From assembly GCA_963169055.1 (NCBI GenBank), contig CAUJFU010000124.1, positions 1 to 27,191 on the forward strand: a DNA stretch of 27,191 nucleotides, written 5' to 3'. The translations under genes were made by a program, and so were the position numbers. This document shows positions 7,419 to 15,643 of this stretch, one piece after another. Origin of the DNA: Myxococcota bacterium. GTDB lineage: Bacteria; Myxococcota_C; UBA6777. The notes beneath the pieces were generated by a model that did not search any database, was not told where the DNA came from, and saw only the letters and a list, made by a program, of their open reading frames with translations. Numbering within the stretch: position 1 is the stretch's first letter; each line of letters begins with the position of its first letter.

Positions 7419-8072
7419 TTAGCGGTCTTCGAGGAGGGCGGGGCTGCGTTGTTGGAGTTGAGAGGAGAGGGCGAAGACGCCGAGGATGGCCCAAAAGACG
7501 TGGAAGAGGAGGAAGTTAAAGCGTTCGGGGAGGGCATGGTAATGGATGGCCATGCGAAAGAGGCAGAAGGCGAGGAGATAACTTCCAGCGATGGAGGTGG
7601 CGAGGATCATGGTGGGTCGGATCAGGAGGAGGGCCATAAAGCCGCCAGCGGCGAAGGTGAGGAGCAAGACGAGCCAGCCGTAGGGTTTGGGGATCAGCGG
7701 GATGATGGGGTGGACAGCGAGGCCGATGGCAAAGCCACCAAGGAGAAAAGAAAAAAAGCGAAGGAGTTTGGGGGCGATCAAGAGGCCGACGAAGGCAAAG
7801 ATGGCGCTGACGGCGAGTTGCAAGCGTTCGGGGTGCGCGGCTTGGACGGGGACGGCGTCGACCAAGAAGTAGCCAAGCGCGCCACCTGCTGCAAGGCCAG
7901 CGAGGGCGAGAACCCAACGGTAGACCTTGTATCCGAAGAAGGCATAGACCACGCCGCAGATCAGCACAGCCCCCATCAGCGGGAAAAAGGCGGCTTCGTT
8001 GCCTTGGGAGGCGTTTTGGATGAGGTTGGTGAGGACGGAAAAAAGCGCACGCGGATGAACGGATTCCATCAT
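7419..8072 (-). CDS. Multi-pass membrane protein, DUF4203-like
   Basis: The product of about 217 residues has roughly seven hydrophobic segments: FFPLMGAVLICGVVYAFFG, VLALAGLAAGGALGYFL, LAVSAIFAFVGLLIA, FSFLLGGFAIGLAV, WLVLLLTFAAGGFMALLL, MILATSIAGSYLLAFCLF and LFHVFWAILGVFAL. The glycine-rich paired helices and the small FGYKVYRW loop resemble the DUF4203/TMEM198-like domain, a membrane family of unknown function. Two adjacent ATGs (8072 and 8069) follow AAAGGA; the second has the better spacing, and the difference is one residue. It lies 83 bp after the DUF3108 gene on the same strand and may be cotranscribed with it. The family assignment is tentative; the membrane topology is clear. Confidence 0.75.
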   Translation of the reverse strand: MMESVHPRALFSVLTNLIQNASQGNEAAFFPLMGAVLICGVVYAFFGYKVYRWVLALAGLAAGGALGYFLVDAVPVQAAHPERLQLAVSAIFAFVGLLIAPKLLRFFSFLLGGFAIGLAVHPIIPLIPKPYGWLVLLLTFAAGGFMALLLIRPTMILATSIAGSYLLAFCLFRMAIHYHALPERFNFLLFHVFWAILGVFALSSQLQQRSPALLEDR

Positions 8073-8155
8073 CGATCCTTTTGTCGGTGAGCGGGGGGGC
8101 ATCTTTGGCGTCTCGTAGCGTTCGGAAGGTTTGCCGTGTGCCGCGATGCACCCTG

Positions 8156-9100
8156 TTAAAAACTGCGGCCAAACAGTAGCGGAAAGCGCCGTTGTGGGGC
8201 CAAAAGCTGTTGGGGGCTGCGATAACTTCGCCGATACCCCACAAGTTCTGCGGTGACAGCCCCAAGAAAACGGACTTGGCTTTCGATCTTGAGGGGGATA
8301 CGCAAGGGATCGTCGCTGAGCCAGACGGTGATGGACTGGCAGTATTGAAGGTTGTTAAGGTGACAGGCCCGCGCTTGAAGCTGATACGCACCACGAATAC
8401 CAAAGATCGATGCCATTTTGGTGCGTCCGACCACGACACCTTGGACTTTCCAGACGTAGCCCACAGAAAACAGGTGGGTTTGGAAGGTGCGTCCACGTTT
8501 CATGGGCAGCGTTCGGGTGTAATACAGCAAGCCGCCCAGATCGTGCGTATCGAGCGGGACATAGTGCAGATGTTCGTAAGGCGCAAGCCACTGGCTTTTT
8601 TGGGTATGCCAGTTGGTGCGGGTAAAAACGAGCTCTGCGCCGAGAGAGCGGGGCGGAACTTGGACAAAGACCATCCGACCGTTCAAACGACCTGCGTGGA
8701 TGCGTTGGCGATGCAACAAGGCTTCGCGTGTGCCGTGGGTACGGGCGGAGAACAGGACGTCTTGTTTTTGTTGCCATGTGGCTTGATCGATGTGGACCTT
8801 GGCGCGGAAGGCCCCTGTTGCACCCAACACAAAGTCGCTCTCGAAGGTATTGTTGATCCGATAGACTTTGTCAAAGAAGTTGTTGGTACGGGCTTGGAGG
8901 TGGACTTGGAGGCGTTGTGAGCGCCATGTTTGACGGGCCTGTTTCAACGTCACGACCAGATCGCCGCCTTCGATGCCGCCTGCTTTGGCTTGGAAGCGCA
9001 TCCATTCGCCCGTTTGGAAGCGGGGTTGCGCAAAAGCCCACGAAGTCCACGCCGCCCATCCCCACACCGACAGCCCAACCCACCGAATGATCTTTCCCAT
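8156..9100 (-). CDS. Exported DUF3108 family protein
   Basis: The 314-residue protein begins with a Sec signal peptide (basic MGKIIRW, hydrophobic core, cleavage likely after AFA at residue 24). The mature part is beta-rich and ends with the DUF3108 hallmark: CQSITVWLSDDPLRIPLKIESQ, then a short strand GAVTAELVGY. DUF3108 proteins are periplasmic or outer-membrane-associated proteins of unknown function, common in Gram-negative bacteria including myxobacteria. Its length is usual for the family. AAAGGAG lies 7 bases before the ATG at 9100. The 398 bp between it and the sigma factor gene upstream hold hairpins described separately and no clear promoter. Function is not known; an envelope-integrity role would be inference. 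Confidence 0.85.
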   Translation of the reverse strand: MGKIIRWVGLSVWGWAAWTSWAFAQPRFQTGEWMRFQAKAGGIEGGDLVVTLKQARQTWRSQRLQVHLQARTNNFFDKVYRINNTFESDFVLGATGAFRAKVHIDQATWQQKQDVLFSARTHGTREALLHRQRIHAGRLNGRMVFVQVPPRSLGAELVFTRTNWHTQKSQWLAPYEHLHYVPLDTHDLGGLLYYTRTLPMKRGRTFQTHLFSVGYVWKVQGVVVGRTKMASIFGIRGAYQLQARACHLNNLQYCQSITVWLSDDPLRIPLKIESQVRFLGAVTAELVGYRRSYRSPQQLLAPQRRFPLLFGRSF

Positions 9101-9310
9101 GATGCGCTCCTTTTCGTTGCCGTATCAAGGTGTTTGTGTTCTCGACACCACAACACTCCAAGGAGCATGCCAACCCATCGTGTCAAGCACAAGCGCTGTT
9201 GTCTTCACAGCCCCGCAAGGCGGAGCCATCGCGAGGAGAGAACACGGTTGGGGGAAGTGATACGATATCCGAAAGATGTGTGATCGAAGGGCAGCCGCGA
9301 TCCGCTGTAA

Positions 9311-9345
9311 CTGCCCTGTCCTTGGGCAGCCACAGGGGGCTGCCC
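9311..9345. repeat. Overlapping hairpins built from a thrice-repeated CTGCCC/GGGCAG arm
   Basis: CTGCCC (9311-9316) can pair with GGGCAG (9324-9329), while GGGCAGCC (9324-9331) can instead pair with GGCTGCCC (9338-9345). The two stems exclude each other. The right-hand hairpin, followed by CTACG, resembles a widespread intergenic bacterial repeat. It sits in the 9101-9498 gap between the sigma factor and DUF3108 genes, in which I see no gene. Confidence 0.6.
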
Positions 9346-9442
9346 CTACGTTTTACGATTACGCAATGGGCGGATTTCGTGTGATGTCTCATCTTGGGAC
9401 GGTTGTTTCAGGATAGGAGCGGCGCTTGTCTTTGGGCGAGAG

Positions 9443-9479
9443 GTTGGGACAAGGACATCTTGGTCGTTCTTGTCGGAAC
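9443..9479 (-). terminator. Imperfect inverted repeat just downstream of the sigma factor gene
   Basis: Arms 9443-9453 and 9469-9479 pair as GACAAG/CTTGTC plus an outer GTT/AAC separated by two mismatches. It starts 20 bp after the sigma gene's stop. It lacks a T-run, so it is at best a weak terminator or transcript-end stabiliser. Confidence 0.25.
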
Positions 9480-9498
9480 GATAGGGGTGGCGGTCGTA

Positions 9499-10584
9499 TT
9501 AGGGCAAGAGGTCGGAGGCATCGAGATCGGGCATGTGTTTTTGGAGATATTCGCGGAAGCGCAGGGTGAGATCTTTTTCGATTTGACGGGCGCGTTCGCG
9601 GGTGACGCCAAAGAGGTCGCCGATCTCTTGGAGGGTGAGGGGTTCATCGGAGGTGAGCCGTTTGATCCAGATGACACGTTCGCGGTCTTTGAGACCTTTG
9701 GCGAAGTCGTTCATAAAGCCGCGAATGCGTTGGTGGAGTTCGTGTTCGATGACGCGCTCGTCAACGCTTTTTTCATCGGAAGCCATCATATCGGAGACAC
9801 GGCTTTTTTGGTCATCGCCGAGGGGTGCATCGAGAGAGACATCAGAGCGAGCGAGGCGTTGTTCCATCTCGTTGACTTCTTCGATGCGGACATCCAAGCG
9901 TTCGGCGAGGAGGGCAGGTTCGGGCTTAAAGCCCATGGATTCGAGTCGGTCTTTTTCTTTGCGGAGATTGAAGAAGAGTTTGCGTTGGGCTTGTGTGGTT
10001 CCGACTTTGACCATGCGGGCGTTGTTGACGAGGTATTTGAGGATGTAGGCGCGGATCCACCATTGGGCATAGGAGGAAAGGCGGATGCCTTTGAAGGGGT
10101 CGAATTTTTTGACGGCCTGCATCAGGCCGATGTTTCCTTCTTGGATGAGGTCAAGGAGGTTGGCGACGGCGCTTTGGTATTCCATGGCGATCTTGACGAC
10201 AAGGCGGAGGTTGGAGGTGGTGAGGCGAAAGGCCAAGGTGGGGTCGCCTGTTTCGCTGAATTGGACGGCGAGGTCATACTCGTCTTCTTTGGTCAAGAGG
10301 GGATATTTGCGGATCTCACGGAAGTATTTTTGAAGGAGATCGAGCGAGTTGGAGAGGTCTTTTTCTTCGTGGACTTTGACGGGTAGGGAGGGCCGCATCG
10401 AAGAGAGATCGCCGTTGTCTTCGTGGTCGATCAAGGCGCCGACATCTTCGCTTTCGAGCAAAGCGTGGTCGCTGAGTTCCAACATCTCGCTGGGATGTTC
10501 CTCTTCTGTATGTTCCGCGATCTCTTCGGGAGATACGGTAGGTTGTTTGTGTTTTTCTTCGCGGGCTTTGGCTCGCTTATCCAT
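9499..10584 (-). CDS. RNA polymerase sigma factor, RpoH (sigma-32) group
   Basis: The 361-residue protein directs RNA polymerase to a promoter subset. After an acidic, poorly conserved extension (1-80), sigma region 1.2/2 begins at LQKYFREIRKYPLLTKEDE (84-102). Regions 2.1-2.4 follow (NLRLVVKIA, LLDLIQEGNIGLMQAVKKFDP, IRLSSYAQWWIRAYI, 125-181). The RpoH box QRKLFFNLRK (200-209) sits before region 3, and region 4 ends in a helix-turn-helix (LTLQEIGDLFGVTRERARQIE, 316-336). The RpoH box separates it from RpoD. It is longer than E. coli RpoH (284) because of the N-terminal extension, as in some deltaproteobacterial SigB/SigC-type heat-shock or developmental sigma factors. AAGGAG precedes ATG 10584. 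The Lrp-fusion gene ends 92 bp upstream on the same strand. Confidence 0.93.
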   Translation of the reverse strand: MDKRAKAREEKHKQPTVSPEEIAEHTEEEHPSEMLELSDHALLESEDVGALIDHEDNGDLSSMRPSLPVKVHEEKDLSNSLDLLQKYFREIRKYPLLTKEDEYDLAVQFSETGDPTLAFRLTTSNLRLVVKIAMEYQSAVANLLDLIQEGNIGLMQAVKKFDPFKGIRLSSYAQWWIRAYILKYLVNNARMVKVGTTQAQRKLFFNLRKEKDRLESMGFKPEPALLAERLDVRIEEVNEMEQRLARSDVSLDAPLGDDQKSRVSDMMASDEKSVDERVIEHELHQRIRGFMNDFAKGLKDRERVIWIKRLTSDEPLTLQEIGDLFGVTRERARQIEKDLTLRFREYLQKHMPDLDASDLLP

Positions 10585-10676
10585 TCCAACGCTCCTTGCT
10601 CAAACCCCAACACGCCAAGGAAAAAGTACCTAGTGGAGAAAAATCCTCAAAGACGCGCAAGAGACGAGGGCTTTGT

Positions 10677-13541
10677 TTAGGCATCGATCAGTGCTTCGAG
10701 AGGCGGCAACAACTTGTCGGTCCATATCTCCAAGATACGGTTGAGGATCGCGCTATAGGTGGGTTCAAACTGAGAGATAAATTGTTCTAGTGCAAGAACA
10801 ATCTGTGTTGTTTCATCGGGGGCCTCGGCTTGGTAAAGGGTCATGGCGCGTTTCAATGCCTCTAACCATAAGGCCCAAGCGGTTTCGATGCTGCGGGGTT
10901 CTTCGACGCGTTGGAGCTTGTGGAGCAAAGAGGCGGAGAGGAGGGGCTTTTGGCGCGAAAGTTGGGCAGATATCTGATCGTTGAGCAAGAGCAGCATGCC
11001 GTCACGGGCTTGATCCAAGCGTTCGAGCCGCTCGACGAATTCTCGAAAAGGGGTGCGGATATCGCTGGTGATGCGATCGCGGCGTTCTTGGTCGAGGATG
11101 TAGGGGACGCGGGAGGCCAGATCAAGTTGGCGGGCATCGGCGATCTCGTCGAGTTTTTGGGCGTAGACTTCGGCGATTTCATCGACGACTTGTTGGGCGG
11201 TTTCGCGAAGGGTCATGCGGATCGGGGAGAGATCCAAGGAGTGAAGGAAGGCGATCACGTTTTCGTTGGAGCATTGGGAGCTGAGATCGCGGAGTTTAGA
11301 CCAAAACATACGTTTGACGGCGCTCAAGACTTCGACCATGCGGAGTTCATCAACTTCGAGTGTTTCGATCATGACTTCGAAGGTGGGATCTTCGTCAGTC
11401 CAAGCATTGGGTTCGGTGGGGCCTTGTGTCAACCATGCGGAAGCATCGACGGAGGAGAGCAAAACACCGGGGTTGGTGCTATCGACGCTTGGGAGGGGGG
11501 GGGGTTCGATGCTGGAGAGGTCTTGTCGGGTTTCGCTTGGCGATTCGTGGGGCGGAAGGGCTGGGGCAGGAGCGACCAAGGTAGAGGGTTCGTGATCGCC
11601 TGCTTCGTTTGCAAAGGCCGAAGGGAGCGAAGCGATCTGATCGTCCATGGAGACGGAGCCTTGGGAATGTGCAGAGATCGAGACACCACCGATCTCTGCG
11701 CTTTGTGTGGACGGAGAGGCCGAAGGCAACGAAGATTGCGAGACGATAGGAACGGCATCCGAAGATCGAGAGGCCGAAGATACGGAGGAGATGGATTCTT
11801 TCGAGGGCAAGTCGTCTTGGGAGTCGTGTTGTGCATCGCGCTTGCGTTTTAAGAAGGCGATGCGTTCGTTGAGCAGCTTGGGATCAGAGGTTGTGTCGGA
11901 GGGAGTGGTTGTGGGGGCGGGGGTTGTAGCCGTAGGTGTGGGCGCGGAGGTGGGTGGAGGATTCGGTGGGACGGTTGTGTGGGTGTGGTGTGTGGAAGAA
12001 GGGGTTGTGGGGTGGGTTTCGTTGGGGAGAGGTTCGCTGTGGTGGTTGTTTTCGTCTGGGTCTTGGTTTGTGAGGTCGGTGGTGATGGTTGCGTCGACGA
12101 GGGCGAGGTCGTCTTTGGTGTGGGAGAGGGCGGAGGATACGGCATTCAAGGCATCGGAAGAGGCGAAGGAAGCGCGATCTTTGGATTTGGCGGCGTTGTA
12201 GAGCTGAGGATTGGAGGCTGCGCGGGTGGCGATATCCAATTCGCCGATCACATCGATCTCGATGGAGGGGAGTAAGATATCGACGGCGGCGCTGATAGAA
12301 GAAAGAGGATCACGGAGAGGGGGTCGTGTGGAGGCCGCTGTTTCGGTGGCTTGAGGGAGAGAGGTGCTGGAGGAGGGGAGGGCGGATGGGGCAGGTGGGT
12401 GGGTTGTATTTGGAGTCGAAGAGAGCACTCCTGCGGGGGAGGAGAGAGAAGGGAACGGGGGCATCGCGGGGAGTGCTGTGGAGGGGGAGGAGAGTGCTGG
12501 AAGCGCGGGGAGCGCGCTGGATGAAGGGTGCGTGATGGGTGGGGCCGTTGGAGGTGTGGTGGCGGATGTTGGTGGGGTTGCCACGGATGTTGTGTGGGCT
12601 TCTTGGACAGCGATGCGTGCGGTGGTTGCTGGATAATAGGAGGTTGCTTTGCTTGTCGTGATGGGAGTAGCGATCGGCTTTGAGGCAGGGGAGGGTGTTT
12701 GGGAAAGAGGGGGAGCGGCAGGTAGCTGAGACTGTGAAGGGGTGGGCTTTTGCGCGGAGGGTAGCTGAGATCGCGAAGGGGTGGGCTTTTGCGCGGAGGG
12801 TAGCTGAGATTGCGAAGTAGCGGGCTTTTGTGCGGCAGGTAGCTGAGATTGCGAAGGGGTGGGCTTTTGCGTGGAGGGTAGCTGAGATTGCGAAGTAGCG
12901 GGCTTTTGCGTGGAGGGTAGTTGAGACTGCGAAGTAGCGGGCTTTTGCGCGGCAGGTAGTTGAGACTGCGAAGTAGCGGGCTTTTGTGCGGCAGGTAGTT
13001 GAGACTGCGAAGTAGCGGAATTTTGTGTGTGTGGAGGGTTAGGAGGGGGGGCGTTTGTTTCGGTGGAGGGTGCGGTATGCAAGAGGGTCAAAGGCAGGGA
13101 GGTGGTTTGTTTGGGTGTGGCCATGACGACGAGGTTTTGTGTGCGTGTGATGGCGGGCCACTCTTGGATGCGGTGGATCAAGGCGTCAAGGGAGGAGGTG
13201 GAAGGGGTTTGGATTTTGAGGAGGTGTGTCCATTCGCCGCCGAGTGTGTGGCATTCTTGGATTTCGTCTTCGGTGAGGGTGAGAGCGGAGATCTCGTCCC
13301 AGAGGGTGGAATGTTGGCAGGTCAAGAGGACAAAGGCCGTGACATCGAGTCCGAGAGGACGTCCAAGGAGTTGGCCAAAGAAGCCGCGCAGCCAGCCTTG
13401 TTCTTCAAAGAAGCGGAGGCGTTGTTGGAGTTGAGGGAGGGAAAGCCCGAGATCGGCGGCCAGTTGGTGGAGATCGGGAGACATCTCGTTTTGTAAGCGC
13501 AGCAAAAGGGCGAGATCGGTGGCGTGGATGGCAGGGTGCAT
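10677..13541 (-). CDS. Lrp/AsnC-type regulator domain fused to a long low-complexity region and a helical C-terminal domain
   Basis: The 954-residue product has three parts. Residues 1-145 look like an Lrp/AsnC protein: a winged helix-turn-helix (LALLLRLQNEM, LHQLAADLGLSLPQLQQRLRFFEEQGWLRG) and a RAM-like ligand/oligomerisation domain (TEDEIQECHTLGGEWTHLLKIQT, LIHRIQEWPAITRTQNLVVM). Residues about 150-730 are Ser/Thr/Pro/Ala-rich and probably disordered, including eight 13-residue repeats of the type SQSQLPAAQKPAT (about 175-278), a conserved-looking hydrophobic island (416-490, VDILLPSIEIDVIGELDIATR) and a His/Thr stretch near 517-524. Residues 730-954 are charged and helical with no membrane segment. 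GAGGAA precedes ATG 13541. Ordinary Lrp proteins are about 150-165 residues, so the fusion is unusual. DNA binding is inferred from the domain; the function of the rest is unknown. Confidence 0.85.
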   Translation of the reverse strand: MHPAIHATDLALLLRLQNEMSPDLHQLAADLGLSLPQLQQRLRFFEEQGWLRGFFGQLLGRPLGLDVTAFVLLTCQHSTLWDEISALTLTEDEIQECHTLGGEWTHLLKIQTPSTSSLDALIHRIQEWPAITRTQNLVVMATPKQTTSLPLTLLHTAPSTETNAPPPNPPHTQNSATSQSQLPAAQKPATSQSQLPAAQKPATSQSQLPSTQKPATSQSQLPSTQKPTPSQSQLPAAQKPATSQSQLPSAQKPTPSRSQLPSAQKPTPSQSQLPAAPPLSQTPSPASKPIATPITTSKATSYYPATTARIAVQEAHTTSVATPPTSATTPPTAPPITHPSSSALPALPALSSPSTALPAMPPFPSLSSPAGVLSSTPNTTHPPAPSALPSSSTSLPQATETAASTRPPLRDPLSSISAAVDILLPSIEIDVIGELDIATRAASNPQLYNAAKSKDRASFASSDALNAVSSALSHTKDDLALVDATITTDLTNQDPDENNHHSEPLPNETHPTTPSSTHHTHTTVPPNPPPTSAPTPTATTPAPTTTPSDTTSDPKLLNERIAFLKRKRDAQHDSQDDLPSKESISSVSSASRSSDAVPIVSQSSLPSASPSTQSAEIGGVSISAHSQGSVSMDDQIASLPSAFANEAGDHEPSTLVAPAPALPPHESPSETRQDLSSIEPPPLPSVDSTNPGVLLSSVDASAWLTQGPTEPNAWTDEDPTFEVMIETLEVDELRMVEVLSAVKRMFWSKLRDLSSQCSNENVIAFLHSLDLSPIRMTLRETAQQVVDEIAEVYAQKLDEIADARQLDLASRVPYILDQERRDRITSDIRTPFREFVERLERLDQARDGMLLLLNDQISAQLSRQKPLLSASLLHKLQRVEEPRSIETAWALWLEALKRAMTLYQAEAPDETTQIVLALEQFISQFEPTYSAILNRILEIWTDKLLPPLEALIDA
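12722..13033 (-). repeat. Coding minisatellite: eight 39-bp repeats
   Basis: Units begin with GTAGyTGAG at 12722, 12761, 12800, 12839, 12878, 12917, 12956 and 12995. The spacing is an exact 39 bp, so each unit adds 13 residues in frame. Units differ by a few bases and fall into two types (ending PAT or PTP in protein). The three or four units nearest the N-terminus are most alike, suggesting recent expansion there. Confidence 0.95.
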
Positions 13542-13735
13542 GCGTGACTTCCTCTGGGTGGGACCGATGGTTTTGCGAGCGGGCATGGAGCGATACGGAG
13601 AAGGCGAGAAGAACCTCCAAATGGACTCCCTGCGAGGGACGCAGCGGGGGTGTTTTGTGGACGACGCAGAGGTCGGCAAAGCACCCGACGAAGCGGCACG
13701 AAGCGAAGGGAGAGCGAAAGGCGAGAAGCCGCAAA

Positions 13736-15538
13736 CTAGAAAGAGTCGGGTGCTGTGTTGCGGAGGATCTCTTGGATCGAGGTGGTGCCGGCCTTAAAGT
13801 GGGCGAGCGCGGACATCCGAAGGGTCATCATGCCAGCGCGGATGGCGGTGGCCTTCAATTCGATGTTGGTGGCGCCGTTGAGGATCATTTCTTTGAGGGA
13901 GTCGTACATAGGCATGACTTCGTAGAAGGCGATACGTCCCTTGTATCCGGTGTTGTTGCAGGTTTCACAACCGCGTCCTTGGTAAACTTTGAAATTGAGT
14001 TCTTCTTCTTTGAGGCCAAGGTCAAGGAGGCTTTGTTTGGGGACTTCGATCTCTTCTTTGCATTTGGAGCAGATCTTGCGGCCAAGGCGTTGAGCGACGA
14101 TCAGGTTGGTGGCGGAAGTGACGAGGAAGGGTTCGATGCCCATGTTGAGGAGGCGGTTGACGGTGGCGGGGGCGTCGTTGGTGTGGAGGGTGGAGAGAAC
14201 CAAGTGCCCTGTGAGAGCGGCTTTGACGGCGATTTCAGCAGTTTCAAAGTCACGGATCTCACCGACCATGATGATGTCAGGGTCTTGGCGGAGGAAGGAG
14301 CGGAGAGTGGCGGCAAAGTTGAGGCCGATGTCTTCGTGTTGTTGGACTTGGTTGATGCCGTAGAGGTTGAATTCGACAGGGTCTTCGGCGGTGGAGATGT
14401 TGGTATCGATTTTATTGAGTTCGGAGAGAGCGGAATAGAGGGTGGTGGTTTTTCCCGAACCCGTGGGGCCCGTGACGAGGACCATGCCGTAGGGACGGTT
14501 GATGGCTTCTTGGAAGTCTTTGAGTTGGCTTTCAAAGAAGCCGAGTTTGGTCATATCCAATTGGAGGTTGGATTTGTCGAGAAGACGCATAACGGTCTTT
14601 TCGCCAAAGAGGGTAGGCAAGACGGAGACGCGAAAGTCCATCTCACGGCCTTTACCGAGTTTGAGCTTGATCCGACCGTCTTGTGGCAAGCGGCGTTCGG
14701 CGATGTCCAAGTTGCTCATAATCTTGAGGCGGGAGGTGATGGCGTTTCGGTGATGAAAGGGGGGTTTCATCATTTCGTACAAGACGCCGTCGATGCGGTA
14801 TCGGACGCGCATTTCTTTTTCGTAGACCTCGACGTGGATGTCGGAGGCGCTGCGTTTGATGGCGTCGAGTAGGATCAGGTTGACCAAGCGGACGATGGGT
14901 GCTTCGTCGGCGGAGCGTTCGAGATCGAGAGCGGATTCGTTGTCGCCGTCGGCATCGACGACATCGACGCGGTCGGCGTCGAGTTCGGCCATGAGGGTGT
15001 CGTAATCGTACTCGGGGAATTTGGCTTCGCCTTGGGATTGTTGTTGTCCGGGTCGTTTCTTTTCTTTGATAGTTTCAGGGAGGTGTGCGTAATATTTGTC
15101 AAAGGCGCGTTGGAAGGAAGATTCGGAGGTGACGACGACATCGACACCGTAGCCTGTGATGAATTTCAAGTCGTCGATGGCGTAGATGTTGGAGGGGTCG
15201 ACCATTGCAACGATCAGGGAGTTTCCGACGCGGCTCATGGGTACGGCCATGTGCTTTTGAACGAGTTCGCGGGAGAGTAGAGACAAGACTTCGGTTTCGA
15301 GTTCAAAGTCATCGAGATTGACGGCAGGCACGCCATACTGCTTGCTAAGCCAATCCTTCATTTGTTCTTCGTCAAGCGCCCCTGTTTTCATCAGGTACTT
15401 GCCGTCGCGCCCCACCCCGCCGCTTTTTTGCTTGAGGTCTTGCGCTTGTTTGACTTGTGTGGATAGACCTTTTTCTGAGCGCACCAATAGCGCTCCAGAA
15501 CGTCGTGCGCTGGGATCTCCGGGTTTTCCTTGACTCAT
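13736..15538 (-). CDS. pilB: Type IV pilus assembly ATPase PilB (GspE/PulE family)
   Basis: A cytoplasmic hexameric ATPase that powers pilus extension. The 600-residue protein has an N-terminal MshEN-type region (KQYGVPAVNLDDFELETEVLSLL at 66-88, MVDPSN at 112-117), an acidic linker (about 155-215) and the secretion ATPase core. The core shows Walker A GPTGSGKTT (357-365), an Asp box near TAEDPVEF, Walker B DIIMVGEIRD (421-430), a His box (LHTND) and a tetracysteine zinc site C490/C493/C524/C527. Zinc-site and C-terminal features (GYKGRIAFYEVMPM) favour PilB or GspE over the retraction ATPase PilT. The first MshEN motif (residues 11-60) is poorly preserved, so cyclic-di-GMP binding is uncertain. 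AAGGAGA precedes ATG 15538. No pilC or pilT neighbours are visible; a type II secretion GspE remains a possibility. Confidence 0.9.
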   Translation of the reverse strand: MSQGKPGDPSARRSGALLVRSEKGLSTQVKQAQDLKQKSGGVGRDGKYLMKTGALDEEQMKDWLSKQYGVPAVNLDDFELETEVLSLLSRELVQKHMAVPMSRVGNSLIVAMVDPSNIYAIDDLKFITGYGVDVVVTSESSFQRAFDKYYAHLPETIKEKKRPGQQQSQGEAKFPEYDYDTLMAELDADRVDVVDADGDNESALDLERSADEAPIVRLVNLILLDAIKRSASDIHVEVYEKEMRVRYRIDGVLYEMMKPPFHHRNAITSRLKIMSNLDIAERRLPQDGRIKLKLGKGREMDFRVSVLPTLFGEKTVMRLLDKSNLQLDMTKLGFFESQLKDFQEAINRPYGMVLVTGPTGSGKTTTLYSALSELNKIDTNISTAEDPVEFNLYGINQVQQHEDIGLNFAATLRSFLRQDPDIIMVGEIRDFETAEIAVKAALTGHLVLSTLHTNDAPATVNRLLNMGIEPFLVTSATNLIVAQRLGRKICSKCKEEIEVPKQSLLDLGLKEEELNFKVYQGRGCETCNNTGYKGRIAFYEVMPMYDSLKEMILNGATNIELKATAIRAGMMTLRMSALAHFKAGTTSIQEILRNTAPDSF

Positions 15539-15643
15539 GCGGGGGGTCTCCTTTTTAGGGACGTACCAGAGGGTTCGTCGTATGGTGCGTCGCGTTGGGT
15601 GGTTTATGCTAGACGATTCTGTGTTGTAGACGCAAGAAGGATC

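Noticed and set aside
6835-7537. Minus-strand frames through the 85-bp repeat and dispersed repeat as protein genes
   Set aside because: The apparent peptide repeats follow from the DNA repeats, more than one frame stays open, and the frames run into the 3' end of convergent genes.
9157-9173. Sigma-54 promoter upstream of the DUF3108 gene (TGGCATG...TTGGA on the minus strand)
   Set aside because: The essential GC at -12 is replaced by GG, and there is no support from a neighbouring activator gene.
9394-10386. 330-codon plus-strand open frame opposite the sigma factor
   Set aside because: The opposite strand encodes a complete RpoH-group sigma factor; this translation is acidic and compositionally odd.
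15569-15640. Promoter for pilB in the 105-bp gap after ribF
   Set aside because: A TTGCGT/TAGCAT pair on the minus strand has 18-bp spacing and weak boxes; not better than chance for this composition.
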